From: Acidimicrobiales bacterium
GTDB taxonomy: Bacteria; Actinomycetota; Acidimicrobiia; Acidimicrobiales; Aldehydirespiratoraceae
Direction: 5' to 3'
Assembly: GCA_021604885.1 (NCBI GenBank)
Contig: BQJV01000115.1
Location: forward strand, 1 to 8,427
Length of the DNA stretch: 8,427 nucleotides
Numbering within the stretch: the first letter of the stretch is position 1; every line of letters begins with the position of its first letter. This document shows, in pieces, positions 1 to 6,177 of the stretch. A program made the position numbers and the translations under genes. The notes beneath the pieces were generated by a model that worked only from the letters and a program-made list of their open reading frames with translations, was not told the DNA's origin and searched no databases.

Positions 1-202
1 CGATTCGCTCGAGCGTGCAGAAGGAGAACCCGCGGATCTTGCCGCCCTCGCTGGCGACGGTGACGAGCACCCACTCCTCGCACTGCTTGGACAGCAGGCC
101 GACCTCGAATGCGTTCGGGGACTCGGCGCACAGATCCGCCATCTCCGCCAGCTCCGCATCGCTGACCGCCGTGCAGTCCTTTGTCTCGACTTCGATCGCC
201 AT
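1..202 (-). CDS. Partial hypothetical protein, N-terminal 67 residues; possibly GNAT-like
   Basis: The minus strand reads open from ATG at 202 to the left edge, so the C-terminal part and stop lie outside the window. The visible protein begins MAIEVETKDCTAV and continues with a probable helix (ELAEMADLCAES, about residues 17-28), a second helical stretch (FEVGLLSKQC, 32-41) and two probable beta strands, WVLVTVAS (44-51) and KIRGFSFCTLERI (55-67). This alpha-alpha-beta-beta order resembles the start of a GNAT acyltransferase fold, but the acetyl-CoA-binding segment is not in view, so that is only a guess and I do not recognise the family. A GTG at 223 is in frame 7 codons upstream and is an alternative start; neither start has a strong ribosome binding site. 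The gene lies downstream of dnaE1 on the same strand after a 124-bp gap and seems to have its own promoter. Confidence 0.6.
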   Translation of the reverse strand, partial: MAIEVETKDCTAVSDAELAEMADLCAESPNAFEVGLLSKQCEEWVLVTVASEGGKIRGFSFCTLERI

Positions 203-260
203 CGGCTGCCGGCCCCCACTCACGTGAATCGCTACCCCGACCGCTCGACCGGGCTCCTAC

Positions 261-289
261 AGTTTTCAGGGTCCGCGGCCGAATCGCAA
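261..289 (-). promoter_or_regulatory. Candidate sigma-70-type promoter for the gene at the left edge
   Basis: On the minus strand, TTGCGA (284-289, 4 of 6 matches to TTGACA) is separated by exactly 17 bp from AAAACT (261-266, close to the TANNNT actinobacterial -10). It lies in the gap between the dnaE1 stop and the gene starting at 202, about 40-60 bp before the candidate starts. This is motif evidence only. Confidence 0.35.
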
Positions 290-326
290 CCTCACGCCGC
301 GTGAACGCGTCGCGACGTCGAGTGGA

Positions 327-3300
327 TCAGACGACAATGGAGTCCGGCCCGAGAAGCACGCGCAGCTCCGCGACGACGCCGTTGGCATTGTTGACGGCAT
401 AGTCGTCGGGCAGTCGGATGACGCGCCGATCGCTCAGGTGCAGCTCCACCGGCGAGTCGCCGGGGTGGGCCGCGAGGATGCCCTTGAGGTCGATGATCTT
501 CGATTCGTCCTCGCTGATGGAGTCGAGCTTGACCCGCACCGGCTGGTTGTCGGACAGGTCCTCGACGACCTCGATGTCCTGCGCGAACAGCTTCGGGAGG
601 TCGTCGCCGTTCTCGGTGCGGCCCCGGACGAGCACGATGGTGTCGTCCTCCAGCTTCGGGCCGTGTTCCTGCATCGTGCGCGGGAACACCATGACCTCGA
701 CCGACCCTTCGAGATCCTCCAGCTCGAAGACGGCCATGAGGTCGCCCTTGCGGGTCCACTTGCGCTGGAGGTTGGTGATGACACCACCCACCTTCTTGAT
801 CGCGCCGTCCTCGGCGTCGGCCAACTCCCCCACCGAGCAGTCGGCCTTGCGCCGCACCTGCTGCTCGAAGCCGAGCAGTGGATGATCCGAGATGTAGAGC
901 CCGAGCATCTCCTTTTCGTGACTGAGCTTCGGCATCTTGTCGAACTCGATGTCGGCGATCTGGGGTCGTTCGTCGAAGGTCGGCCCGTCGTCCAACTCGC
1001 CGAACAGCGACATGACACCCATGTCGTGCTCTTTGCGACGTTGCACGGTCAGGTCGATGATCTGCTCGTGCACCTGGAGCAGGCCCTTGCGGGGATGGCC
1101 GAGGGAGTCGAACGCCCCACCCTTGATCAGCGACTCGATCGTCCGCTTGTTGAGCGCTTCGAGGTCAACCCGTTCGACGAAGTCGACGAACGACTCGAAC
1201 GGCCCGTTGGCGTTGCGTTCCTGAAGCACCTTCTCGACGAAGCCGACGCCGACGTTTCGGATCGCGGACAGGCCGAAGACGATGTTGCCGGGCGCAACGG
1301 AAGCGTCGGCGCCGGTCGACCACTCGAGGTTCGGCACCGGTGTGAAGTCCGACTCGGACCGGTTGATGTCCGGCACCTCGACTTCGATGCCCATGAGGCG
1401 GCACTCGTTGAGATAGACCGCAGCCGACTCGAGCTTGGTCTTGACGCTCGTGAGCAGGGCCGACAGGTACTCGATCGGGTAGTTCGCCTTCAGATAGGCG
1501 ATTTGGTACGCGACATAGCCGTAGCCGTAGGAGTGCGACTTGTTGAACGCATAGTCCGCGAACTGGGCGATGATGTCGAACATCTCGGTCGCCAGGCTCT
1601 CCTCGTAGCCGTTGCCGACAACACCGGAGACGAACTTCTCCCGCTCCTTCTCCATCGCCTCGCGGATCTTCTTGCCCATCGCCTTGCGAAGGGAGTCCGC
1701 TTCGGCGAGCGAGTAGCCCGCGAACTTCTGCGCCATCCGCATGACGCTCTCCTGATAGATCATCAGGCCGTAGGTGTCACCGAGGATCTCGCGGGCGTCG
1801 TCGTGGATGAACGAGATGTCCTGGCGCCCGTTCTTGCGATCCGCGTAGTCGTTGTGCATGTTCGCCGCCATCGGACCCGGCCGATAGAGGGCGACGAGCG
1901 CGGCGACATCGTCGAAGGAGTCCGGTGCGAGCGACCGGATGAGCGCGCGCATCGGCCCGGACTCGAGCTGGAACACGCCGATCGTGTTGCCCTGCTTGAG
2001 GAGATCGAAGGTGGGCGCGTCCTCGAGATCGACCGCATCGATGTCGAGCACGACACCCTGGGTCTCCTCGATCAACTCGAGACAATCGGAGATCACATCG
2101 AGGTTGCGCAGACCGAGGAAGTCCATCTTGAGCAGGCCGAGGTCCTCGACCCCGTGCATCTCGTACTGGGTGACCACCGGGGCTTCCTCGATGGTCTTTC
2201 CCGCTTCCGGCTTGCGCTGGATCGGCAGGTACTCGGTGAGCGGTTCGTTCGTGATCACCACGGCGGCCGCGTGGATGCCGTCCTGGCGACGCAGACCCTC
2301 GAGCCCCTTGGCCACCTCGACCACGCGGGCGATGTCCGCGTCGGAGCTGACCATGTCGCGCAACTCGCCGGCCGCCTTGTAGCCGTCGTTGTACTTCGGG
2401 TGTTCCTCGAAGCAGTACTTCAGCGGCGTGTCGCGCCCCATGATCAGCGGCGGCATCGCCTTCGCGACCTTGTCACCGACGGCGTAGGGATAGCCGAGCA
2501 CCCGGGCGGCGTCGCGCACCGCTGCACGCGCCTTGATCTGGGAGAAGGTGACGATCTGGGCGACATTGTCGCGGCCGTACTTGTCGGCCGCGTAGCGGAT
2601 CATGTTGTCGCGGTAGCGGGTGTCGAAGTCCATGTCGATGTCGGGCATCGACACGCGTGACGGGTTCAGGAAGCGCTCGAACAGCAGGTCGTACTTGATC
2701 GGGTCGAGGTCCGTGATCCAGAGCGTGTAGGCCACCGCACAGCCCGCCGCGGAGCCACGACCCGGCCCGACACGGATGTCGTTGTCGCGGGCGAAGGTGA
2801 TGAGGTCCCACGTGATCAGGAAGTACGCCGAGAACCCCATGTTGTCGATGACACCGAGCTCGTAGTCGAGCCGGTCGGTGACCTCGGGCGACAGGGTCTG
2901 CCCCCATCGCTTCCTGGCCCCCTCGTAGGTGAGGTGGCGGAGATAGTCCGTGTCCGTCGCGAAGCCCTCGGGCAGCGGGAACTCCGGCAGCTGGGGCTGC
3001 CCGAACTCGATGGTGACATCGGCTCGCTCCGCGATCCACAGCGAGTTGTCGCATGCGGATGGCACCTCGTCGAAGAGGCGGCGCATCTCGCCGGCGGTCT
3101 TCAGATAGTGCTGGTCGCCGTGGAACTTGAACCGATCGGTGTCCGCCAGCAGGGATCCGGTCTGCACGCACAGCAGGGCATCGTGGGCCTCGGCGTCGTG
3201 CTGGTGGGTGTAGTGGCTGTCGTTCGTCGCGAGGAGCGGTGCGCCGATCTTCTTGGCGATCTCGAGCAGCTGCGGGTTGGTCTGGCGCTGCTCGGGGATC

Positions 3301-3878
3301 CCGTGGTCCTGGATCTCGATGAAGAAGTTGTCCCGACCGAAGATGTCCTGGAAGCGAGCGGCCTGCTCGAGAGCGACCTGCTCCTGGCCCTGCATGAGCG
3401 ACTGGAGGACATGGCCGCCCAGGCACCCCGAGGTGATGATCAGGCCCTCGTGGTAGCGGTCGAGCAGCTCCCAGTCCGCCCGGGGCTTGTAGTGGTACCC
3501 CTCGAGGAACGCCTTGGAGGAGAGCTGGATCAGGTTCTTGTAGCCGACGTCGTTCTCCGCCAGCAGGATCGCGTGGTAGTAGAGCTTCTTGCCCCCGCCG
3601 GTGTCGCCACCCGAGTCGTCGGCCTTGCCTCGTCGGCTGGGGCGCTCCTCTCGCGATTCGTGGGCGAGGTACACCTCGGTGCCGATGATCGGCTTGATCC
3701 CCTGGTCCCGACAGCCTCGATAGAAGTCGAGAACGCCGTACATGTTGCCGTGGTCGGTGATGCCGAGCGCCGGCTGCCCGTCGACGGCGGCCGCGTGGAT
3801 CACGTCATCGAGACGCGACGCTCCGTCGAGCATCGAATACTCGGTGTGAACGTGGAGGTGGGTGAACGAATCGCCCAT
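327..3878 (-). CDS. dnaE1: DNA polymerase III subunit alpha, DnaE1 type (replicative polymerase)
   Basis: This 1183-residue protein is the catalytic subunit of the replicative DNA polymerase, a C-family enzyme, and its length is normal for actinobacterial DnaE1. An N-terminal PHP domain (about 5-280) keeps all nine expected metal ligands: H9, H11, D19, H43, E68, H102, C152, D220 and H222. In M. tuberculosis DnaE1 this site is the 3'-5' proofreading exonuclease. The palm holds GPGRGSAAG (371-379) and PDIDMDFD (412-419, catalytic D415 and D417); MDFLGL supplies the third acid, D586. Helix-hairpin-helix motifs lie near 868-925 and an OB fold near 1027-1066. The internal clamp-binding site reads VMSLF (955-959), with V where Q is usual. 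I chose ATG at 3878 because the PHP domain follows at once and AGGGGAG precedes it; an upstream in-frame TTG at 3956 would only translate the leader repeats. There is no intein or frameshift. A likely own promoter and DnaA-box-like array lie upstream. Confidence 0.97.
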   Translation of the reverse strand: MGDSFTHLHVHTEYSMLDGASRLDDVIHAAAVDGQPALGITDHGNMYGVLDFYRGCRDQGIKPIIGTEVYLAHESREERPSRRGKADDSGGDTGGGKKLYYHAILLAENDVGYKNLIQLSSKAFLEGYHYKPRADWELLDRYHEGLIITSGCLGGHVLQSLMQGQEQVALEQAARFQDIFGRDNFFIEIQDHGIPEQRQTNPQLLEIAKKIGAPLLATNDSHYTHQHDAEAHDALLCVQTGSLLADTDRFKFHGDQHYLKTAGEMRRLFDEVPSACDNSLWIAERADVTIEFGQPQLPEFPLPEGFATDTDYLRHLTYEGARKRWGQTLSPEVTDRLDYELGVIDNMGFSAYFLITWDLITFARDNDIRVGPGRGSAAGCAVAYTLWITDLDPIKYDLLFERFLNPSRVSMPDIDMDFDTRYRDNMIRYAADKYGRDNVAQIVTFSQIKARAAVRDAARVLGYPYAVGDKVAKAMPPLIMGRDTPLKYCFEEHPKYNDGYKAAGELRDMVSSDADIARVVEVAKGLEGLRRQDGIHAAAVVITNEPLTEYLPIQRKPEAGKTIEEAPVVTQYEMHGVEDLGLLKMDFLGLRNLDVISDCLELIEETQGVVLDIDAVDLEDAPTFDLLKQGNTIGVFQLESGPMRALIRSLAPDSFDDVAALVALYRPGPMAANMHNDYADRKNGRQDISFIHDDAREILGDTYGLMIYQESVMRMAQKFAGYSLAEADSLRKAMGKKIREAMEKEREKFVSGVVGNGYEESLATEMFDIIAQFADYAFNKSHSYGYGYVAYQIAYLKANYPIEYLSALLTSVKTKLESAAVYLNECRLMGIEVEVPDINRSESDFTPVPNLEWSTGADASVAPGNIVFGLSAIRNVGVGFVEKVLQERNANGPFESFVDFVERVDLEALNKRTIESLIKGGAFDSLGHPRKGLLQVHEQIIDLTVQRRKEHDMGVMSLFGELDDGPTFDERPQIADIEFDKMPKLSHEKEMLGLYISDHPLLGFEQQVRRKADCSVGELADAEDGAIKKVGGVITNLQRKWTRKGDLMAVFELEDLEGSVEVMVFPRTMQEHGPKLEDDTIVLVRGRTENGDDLPKLFAQDIEVVEDLSDNQPVRVKLDSISEDESKIIDLKGILAAHPGDSPVELHLSDRRVIRLPDDYAVNNANGVVAELRVLLGPDSIVV

Positions 3879-3881
3879 GGG

Positions 3882-3888
3882 CTCCCCT
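3882..3888 (-). promoter_or_regulatory. Ribosome binding site of dnaE1, supports the ATG at 3878
   Basis: The minus strand reads AGGGGAG, ending 3 nt before ATG 3878 (5 nt if AGGGG is taken as the core). No comparable site precedes the upstream in-frame TTG at 3956, so this decides the start. Confidence 0.6.
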
Positions 3889-3900
3889 GGAAAACGTTGC

Positions 3901-3956
3901 TGCGGACCGGGCTGTGGACCGGCCTGTGGACCGGCCTGTGGACGCGATGTGGACAA
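3901..3956 (-). repeat. 12-bp-period array of DnaA-box-like motifs in the dnaE1 leader
   Basis: On the plus strand the core TGTGGAC begins at 3913, 3925, 3937 and 3948, with a degenerate TGCGGAC at 3901, so the period is 12, 12, 12 and then 11 bp. The repeat unit is TGTGGACCGGCC. The last copy (3948-3956) is TGTGGACAA, whose complement TTGTCCACA is the perfect high-GC actinobacterial DnaA box. The complements of the copies at 3913, 3925 and 3937 read CGGTCCACA, two mismatches from it. The array lies between the likely dnaE1 promoter and its ribosome binding site. The repeat is seen directly; DnaA binding is inferred. Confidence 0.75.
3948..3956 (-). promoter_or_regulatory. DnaA box (TTGTCCACA)
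   Basis: This is an exact match to the TTGTCCACA consensus known from Streptomyces and mycobacterial oriC regions. It sits 70 bp upstream of the dnaE1 start codon and heads a run of weaker copies spaced 11-12 bp apart on the same strand. A role in coupling dnaE1 expression to DnaA level is inferred. Confidence 0.5.
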
Positions 3957-3976
3957 ATCACAAGCGTGTCATTCCG

Positions 3977-3982
3977 ACCATA
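3977..3982 (-). promoter_or_regulatory. Candidate -10 element of the dnaE1 promoter (TATGGT)
   Basis: The minus strand reads TATGGT, fitting the actinobacterial TANNNT -10. Transcription would start about 3968-3970, just upstream of the DnaA box, which would then lie near +14 to +22. No convincing -35 is present at 17-18 bp, so this is tentative. Confidence 0.3.
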
Positions 3983-3994
3983 CCGGTGTCGCCC

Positions 3995-4016
3995 CCCGAC
4001 CGCCAGCGCGGGCGGG
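3995..4016 (-). terminator. GC-rich hairpin after bpa, possible terminator without U-tract
   Basis: The minus strand reads CCCG-C-CCGC, loop GCTG, GCGG-T-CGGG: two 4-bp GC arms with one internal mismatch, starting 9 nt after the bpa stop codon. No T-run follows. Actinobacterial terminators often lack one, so this may separate bpa from dnaE1 transcription, but read-through is equally possible. Confidence 0.35.
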
Positions 4017-4025
4017 ACCGCGATC

Positions 4026-4529
4026 TCAGAGGTAGGTGCCCGGGCGTTCTTCTCCGGGGTCTGCGCCCTGCGGAGCAGCCGGACCGAGCTGGCCCCGCAT
4101 GGTCTGGAGCTGCTGCTGCGCCGCCATCTGCTGGGCGAAGAGCATCGCCTGCATTCCCTGGACCAACCCTTCCAGCCAGCCCACCAGCTGCGCCTTGGCG
4201 ATCTGCAGCTCGGCGCTGCTCGGCGTGGCATCGCCATTGAACGGCAGTGCGAGGCGGCCCAGCTCGGCCTTCAGGTCCGGCGACAACGCCGCACCGAGCT
4301 CGTCGACCGAGGTCGCATAGATCTCGCGTAACCGGTCACGGCTCGCCTCGTCGAGCGTCGCCGAGCGGACCTCCTCGAGGAGCTGCTTCATCATGGTGCC
4401 GATCCGCATCACCTTGGCCGGGTGGTCGACCGTCTCGTCGACGTTCTCCTCGTCGGCCTCTCCGGCGTCCGCGGCATCGAGCACCTCGGGGTTGTCGAGG
4501 AGTTCTGGGGGTGGTGTCGAGTCGGACAC
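4026..4529 (-). CDS. bpa: Bacterial proteasome activator Bpa/PafE (DUF2587 family)
   Basis: This protein of 167 residues closely matches M. tuberculosis PafE (Rv3780). The shared core starts with PAKVMRIGTMMKQLLEEVR (37-55) and continues LDEASRDRLREIYATSVDEL (59-78), LPFNGDATPSSAEL (95-108) and QLVGWLEGLVQG (114-125), then a Gln/Ala-rich helix FAQQMAAQQQLQ. Members of the family form ATP-independent ring oligomers that dock on the 20S proteasome through a C-terminal HbYX-like tail (GQYL in PafE) and open its gate for unfolded substrates. Here the tail is GTYL (164-167), so docking should be kept. The first 36 residues are acidic and probably disordered. Translation starts at GTG 4529, preceded by AAAGGA at 6-nt spacing. 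The gene follows the phosphodiesterase gene by 16 bp on the same strand, so they are probably cotranscribed. The 20S proteasome genes are not in the window. Confidence 0.95.
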   Translation of the reverse strand: MSDSTPPPELLDNPEVLDAADAGEADEENVDETVDHPAKVMRIGTMMKQLLEEVRSATLDEASRDRLREIYATSVDELGAALSPDLKAELGRLALPFNGDATPSSAELQIAKAQLVGWLEGLVQGMQAMLFAQQMAAQQQLQTMRGQLGPAAPQGADPGEERPGTYL

Positions 4530-4535
4530 GCAGAT

Positions 4536-4541
4536 TCCTTT
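4536..4541 (-). promoter_or_regulatory. Ribosome binding site of bpa, supports the GTG start
   Basis: AAAGGA on the minus strand lies 6 nt before GTG 4529, within the 16-bp gap after the phosphodiesterase stop codon. Confidence 0.65.
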
Positions 4542-4545
4542 CGGG

Positions 4546-5661
4546 TCAGCTCGCGAAGGTGAGGAGCGGGACGTACATCTCGTCGGCCGTCAGCGAACCA
4601 TGACGGCCGGCGAGTTCGTGCCGGGGCGCATCGGCGGAGTCGAGGAAGTGCCACCGTTCCCGGGCGACCAGGGCGACATCGCCGAGACGAGACCGCGCCG
4701 CGTCCGTGACGACCGGGCCGAACCAGCCGTCGTCGAGGATCTGATCGGCCGTGCGCACCCACGCGTTGTCACCGTGACACGCCTCGGCAGCAGCCGCGAG
4801 ATCGTGCGCATGACCCGGCTCGGCATGCAGCCATCGAAACCGGGCCTCGCCGGACTGACGGTCGATGTGACGGTGGAGCGAGTCGTCGAGGGCGAGCCCG
4901 CGACCGGTGCAGTCGACGAGCCCGTGGTCCGCCGTGATCACGAGCGCGGTACCGCGGGGCAGCGACATCATCAGGTCCGACACCATCCGGTCACACGCCG
5001 CGAGTTCGGCGTCGTAGTGCTCGCCGAAGCCGTAGACGTGCGCCGTCTTGTCGATGCCGTCGTAGTACGCGTAGACGAATGGCTCGCCGGCGGCGACCGC
5101 CTGACGGACGTTCACGGCGATCCCCGGAAGGGTGTGCCATCCGTGGTGGCGCACGTCGGCGAGGTGCGCCATGGTGAAGCCGGTTCCCTCGAATCCGGCC
5201 ATGGTCACGACCACGGGCCGCTGGCCGAGAAACGCGGGCTCGGGCTGGAAGCGGTCGGGAACGATGCGTTCGCGGGCATCACCGCGCGGCGTCGTCCATC
5301 GCAGGGCGTTGAGGACCTCGCCCTCCACGTCGATGCGATAGCCGACGACACCATGGATGCCCGGTGGCGTACCGGTGCAGATCGAGGTGAGCGCGGTCGC
5401 CGTCGTCGAGGGCGCCACCGTCGTGATCGGACCACCGGCCATCGCCGCGAGCGTCGGCGCCACCGTGGCGCGCGCCTGGAGCTGATTCCACCCGAGCCCG
5501 TCGAGCACCAGCACGACGACGGCGACAGCGTCCGCGATCTCGGGGCCGACGATCGCGTCGTCGCCCGGCTCGTCCGATCCCAGAATCGTCGGAACGAGCT
5601 CGGTCACGCAGCCGCGCCCGTAGGCCGGGAGCACGAGTTCGTCGGTGGTCATGAGTGACAT
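4546..5661 (-). CDS. Alkaline phosphatase superfamily protein, nucleotide pyrophosphatase/phosphodiesterase type
   Basis: This 371-residue protein belongs to the type I phosphodiesterase/nucleotide pyrophosphatase branch of the alkaline phosphatase superfamily, two-metal hydrolases that cleave phosphodiester or phosphate ester bonds. Metal and catalytic motifs appear in the family order: LVLDGLGWN (51-59, D54), APSTTATALTS (83-93, the nucleophile Thr probably in S85-T87), GVVGYRID (104-111), YYDGIDKTAHVYG (199-211, D204 and H208), ITADHGLVD (242-250, D245 and H246) and GRHGS (352-356, H354). The site therefore looks complete. I see no signal peptide or membrane segment; the hydrophobic stretch at 44-53 is the core strand before the metal Asp, so a cytoplasmic enzyme is likely. 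The substrate cannot be told from sequence. ATG 5661 has GGAG 4 nt upstream; a second in-frame ATG at 5652 is an alternative. It diverges from the Rrf2 gene and precedes bpa in a likely operon. Confidence 0.9.
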   Translation of the reverse strand: MSLMTTDELVLPAYGRGCVTELVPTILGSDEPGDDAIVGPEIADAVAVVVLVLDGLGWNQLQARATVAPTLAAMAGGPITTVAPSTTATALTSICTGTPPGIHGVVGYRIDVEGEVLNALRWTTPRGDARERIVPDRFQPEPAFLGQRPVVVTMAGFEGTGFTMAHLADVRHHGWHTLPGIAVNVRQAVAAGEPFVYAYYDGIDKTAHVYGFGEHYDAELAACDRMVSDLMMSLPRGTALVITADHGLVDCTGRGLALDDSLHRHIDRQSGEARFRWLHAEPGHAHDLAAAAEACHGDNAWVRTADQILDDGWFGPVVTDAARSRLGDVALVARERWHFLDSADAPRHELAGRHGSLTADEMYVPLLTFAS

Positions 5662-5710
5662 CCTGCTCCAGAGGCGGCCGGTGCGTGCGTCGCAAACGTG
5701 GTGGACGATC

Positions 5711-5716
5711 TAGGCT
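5711..5716 (+). promoter_or_regulatory. Candidate -10 (TAGGCT) for the Rrf2 gene, possibly leaderless
   Basis: TAGGCT fits the TANNNT pattern and ends 7 nt before the ATG at 5724, placing the transcription start at or next to the start codon. No good Shine-Dalgarno sequence precedes this ATG, which fits a leaderless mRNA, a common state in actinobacteria. No clear -35 is visible. The 62-bp divergent gap must also hold the phosphodiesterase promoter, which I could not identify. Confidence 0.35.
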
Positions 5717-5723
5717 CGCACCG

Positions 5724-6170
5724 ATGCGCGTATCGACCAGAGGAGATTATGCAGCGAGAGCGCTGCTGTCCCTCGCGCTCCACACCGAAGCGGCACCCAC
5801 GTCCGTGCGCGAGATCGCCGAACGCACCGGCCTGCCGCAGCCCTACCTCGAGCAGATCCTGCTCGCGTTGAAGGGGGCCGGCCTCGTGCGTTCCAAGCGC
5901 GGCGTCGGCGGCGGCTACGTGCTCGCCCGTGAACCCGACACCATCCGGTTGTCCGAGATCGTGCGGGCCGTCGACGGGCCGATCACCGCAGGAGATTTCG
6001 GCGAGCCGCACACCGACGGCGCCTGTGATCACGAGGGCCAGTGCGTCCTGCTCACCATCTGGGGCGCGGCCGGCACCCACATGCGCACGTTCCTCGACTC
6101 GTTCACGCTCGCGGACATCGCGGAAATGGCGGGCGGGCGGATCGCGTGGCCGTCGCTCGAGGAAAACTGA
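5724..6170 (+). CDS. Rrf2-family transcriptional regulator (IscR/NsrR-like)
   Basis: This 148-residue protein has the Rrf2 winged helix-turn-helix layout: start MRVSTRGDYAARALLSLAL (1-19), helix-turn-helix SVREIAERTGLPQPYLEQIL (27-46), wing KRGVGGGYVLAR (58-69) and a dimerisation helix near 113-135. The family senses iron-sulfur status, NO, redox state or cysteine, and often regulates its own gene. In IscR and NsrR three cysteines spaced CX5CX5C hold the cluster; here only C101 and C107 remain. By alignment on the following CxxxxxW segment they match the second and third IscR cysteines. The position of the first is P95, with H96 and D98 nearby, and the extra IscR ligand His107 is also absent. 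ATG 5724 was chosen because the family's N-terminal motif begins there; an upstream extension would read through the promoter gap. The gene diverges from the phosphodiesterase gene and converges on rluD. The target genes are unknown. Confidence 0.92.
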   Translation: MRVSTRGDYAARALLSLALHTEAAPTSVREIAERTGLPQPYLEQILLALKGAGLVRSKRGVGGGYVLAREPDTIRLSEIVRAVDGPITAGDFGEPHTDGACDHEGQCVLLTIWGAAGTHMRTFLDSFTLADIAEMAGGRIAWPSLEEN

Positions 6171-6177
6171 GCGGGCG

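Noticed and set aside
308..317. 10-bp palindrome CGTCGCGACG downstream of dnaE1
   Set aside because: It has no loop and no T-tract, and such palindromes are common by chance in GC-rich DNA.
438..2660. 740-codon plus-strand open frame opposite dnaE1
   Set aside because: It is antisense to the conserved polymerase core. Its product is an Arg/Asp/Val/Leu-rich mirror with no domain, as expected from GC-rich codon bias.
2934..4331. 465-codon plus-strand open frame across the dnaE1 5' end, leader and bpa
   Set aside because: It runs antisense through two well-identified genes and the repeat leader, and its product resembles no family.
4393..5658. 421-codon plus-strand open frame opposite the phosphodiesterase gene
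   Set aside because: It is a shadow frame; the opposite strand carries all alkaline-phosphatase superfamily motifs.
5655..5723. Extended Rrf2 start at 5655
   Set aside because: It would overlap the start of the divergent phosphodiesterase gene and add residues before the conserved Rrf2 N-terminus.
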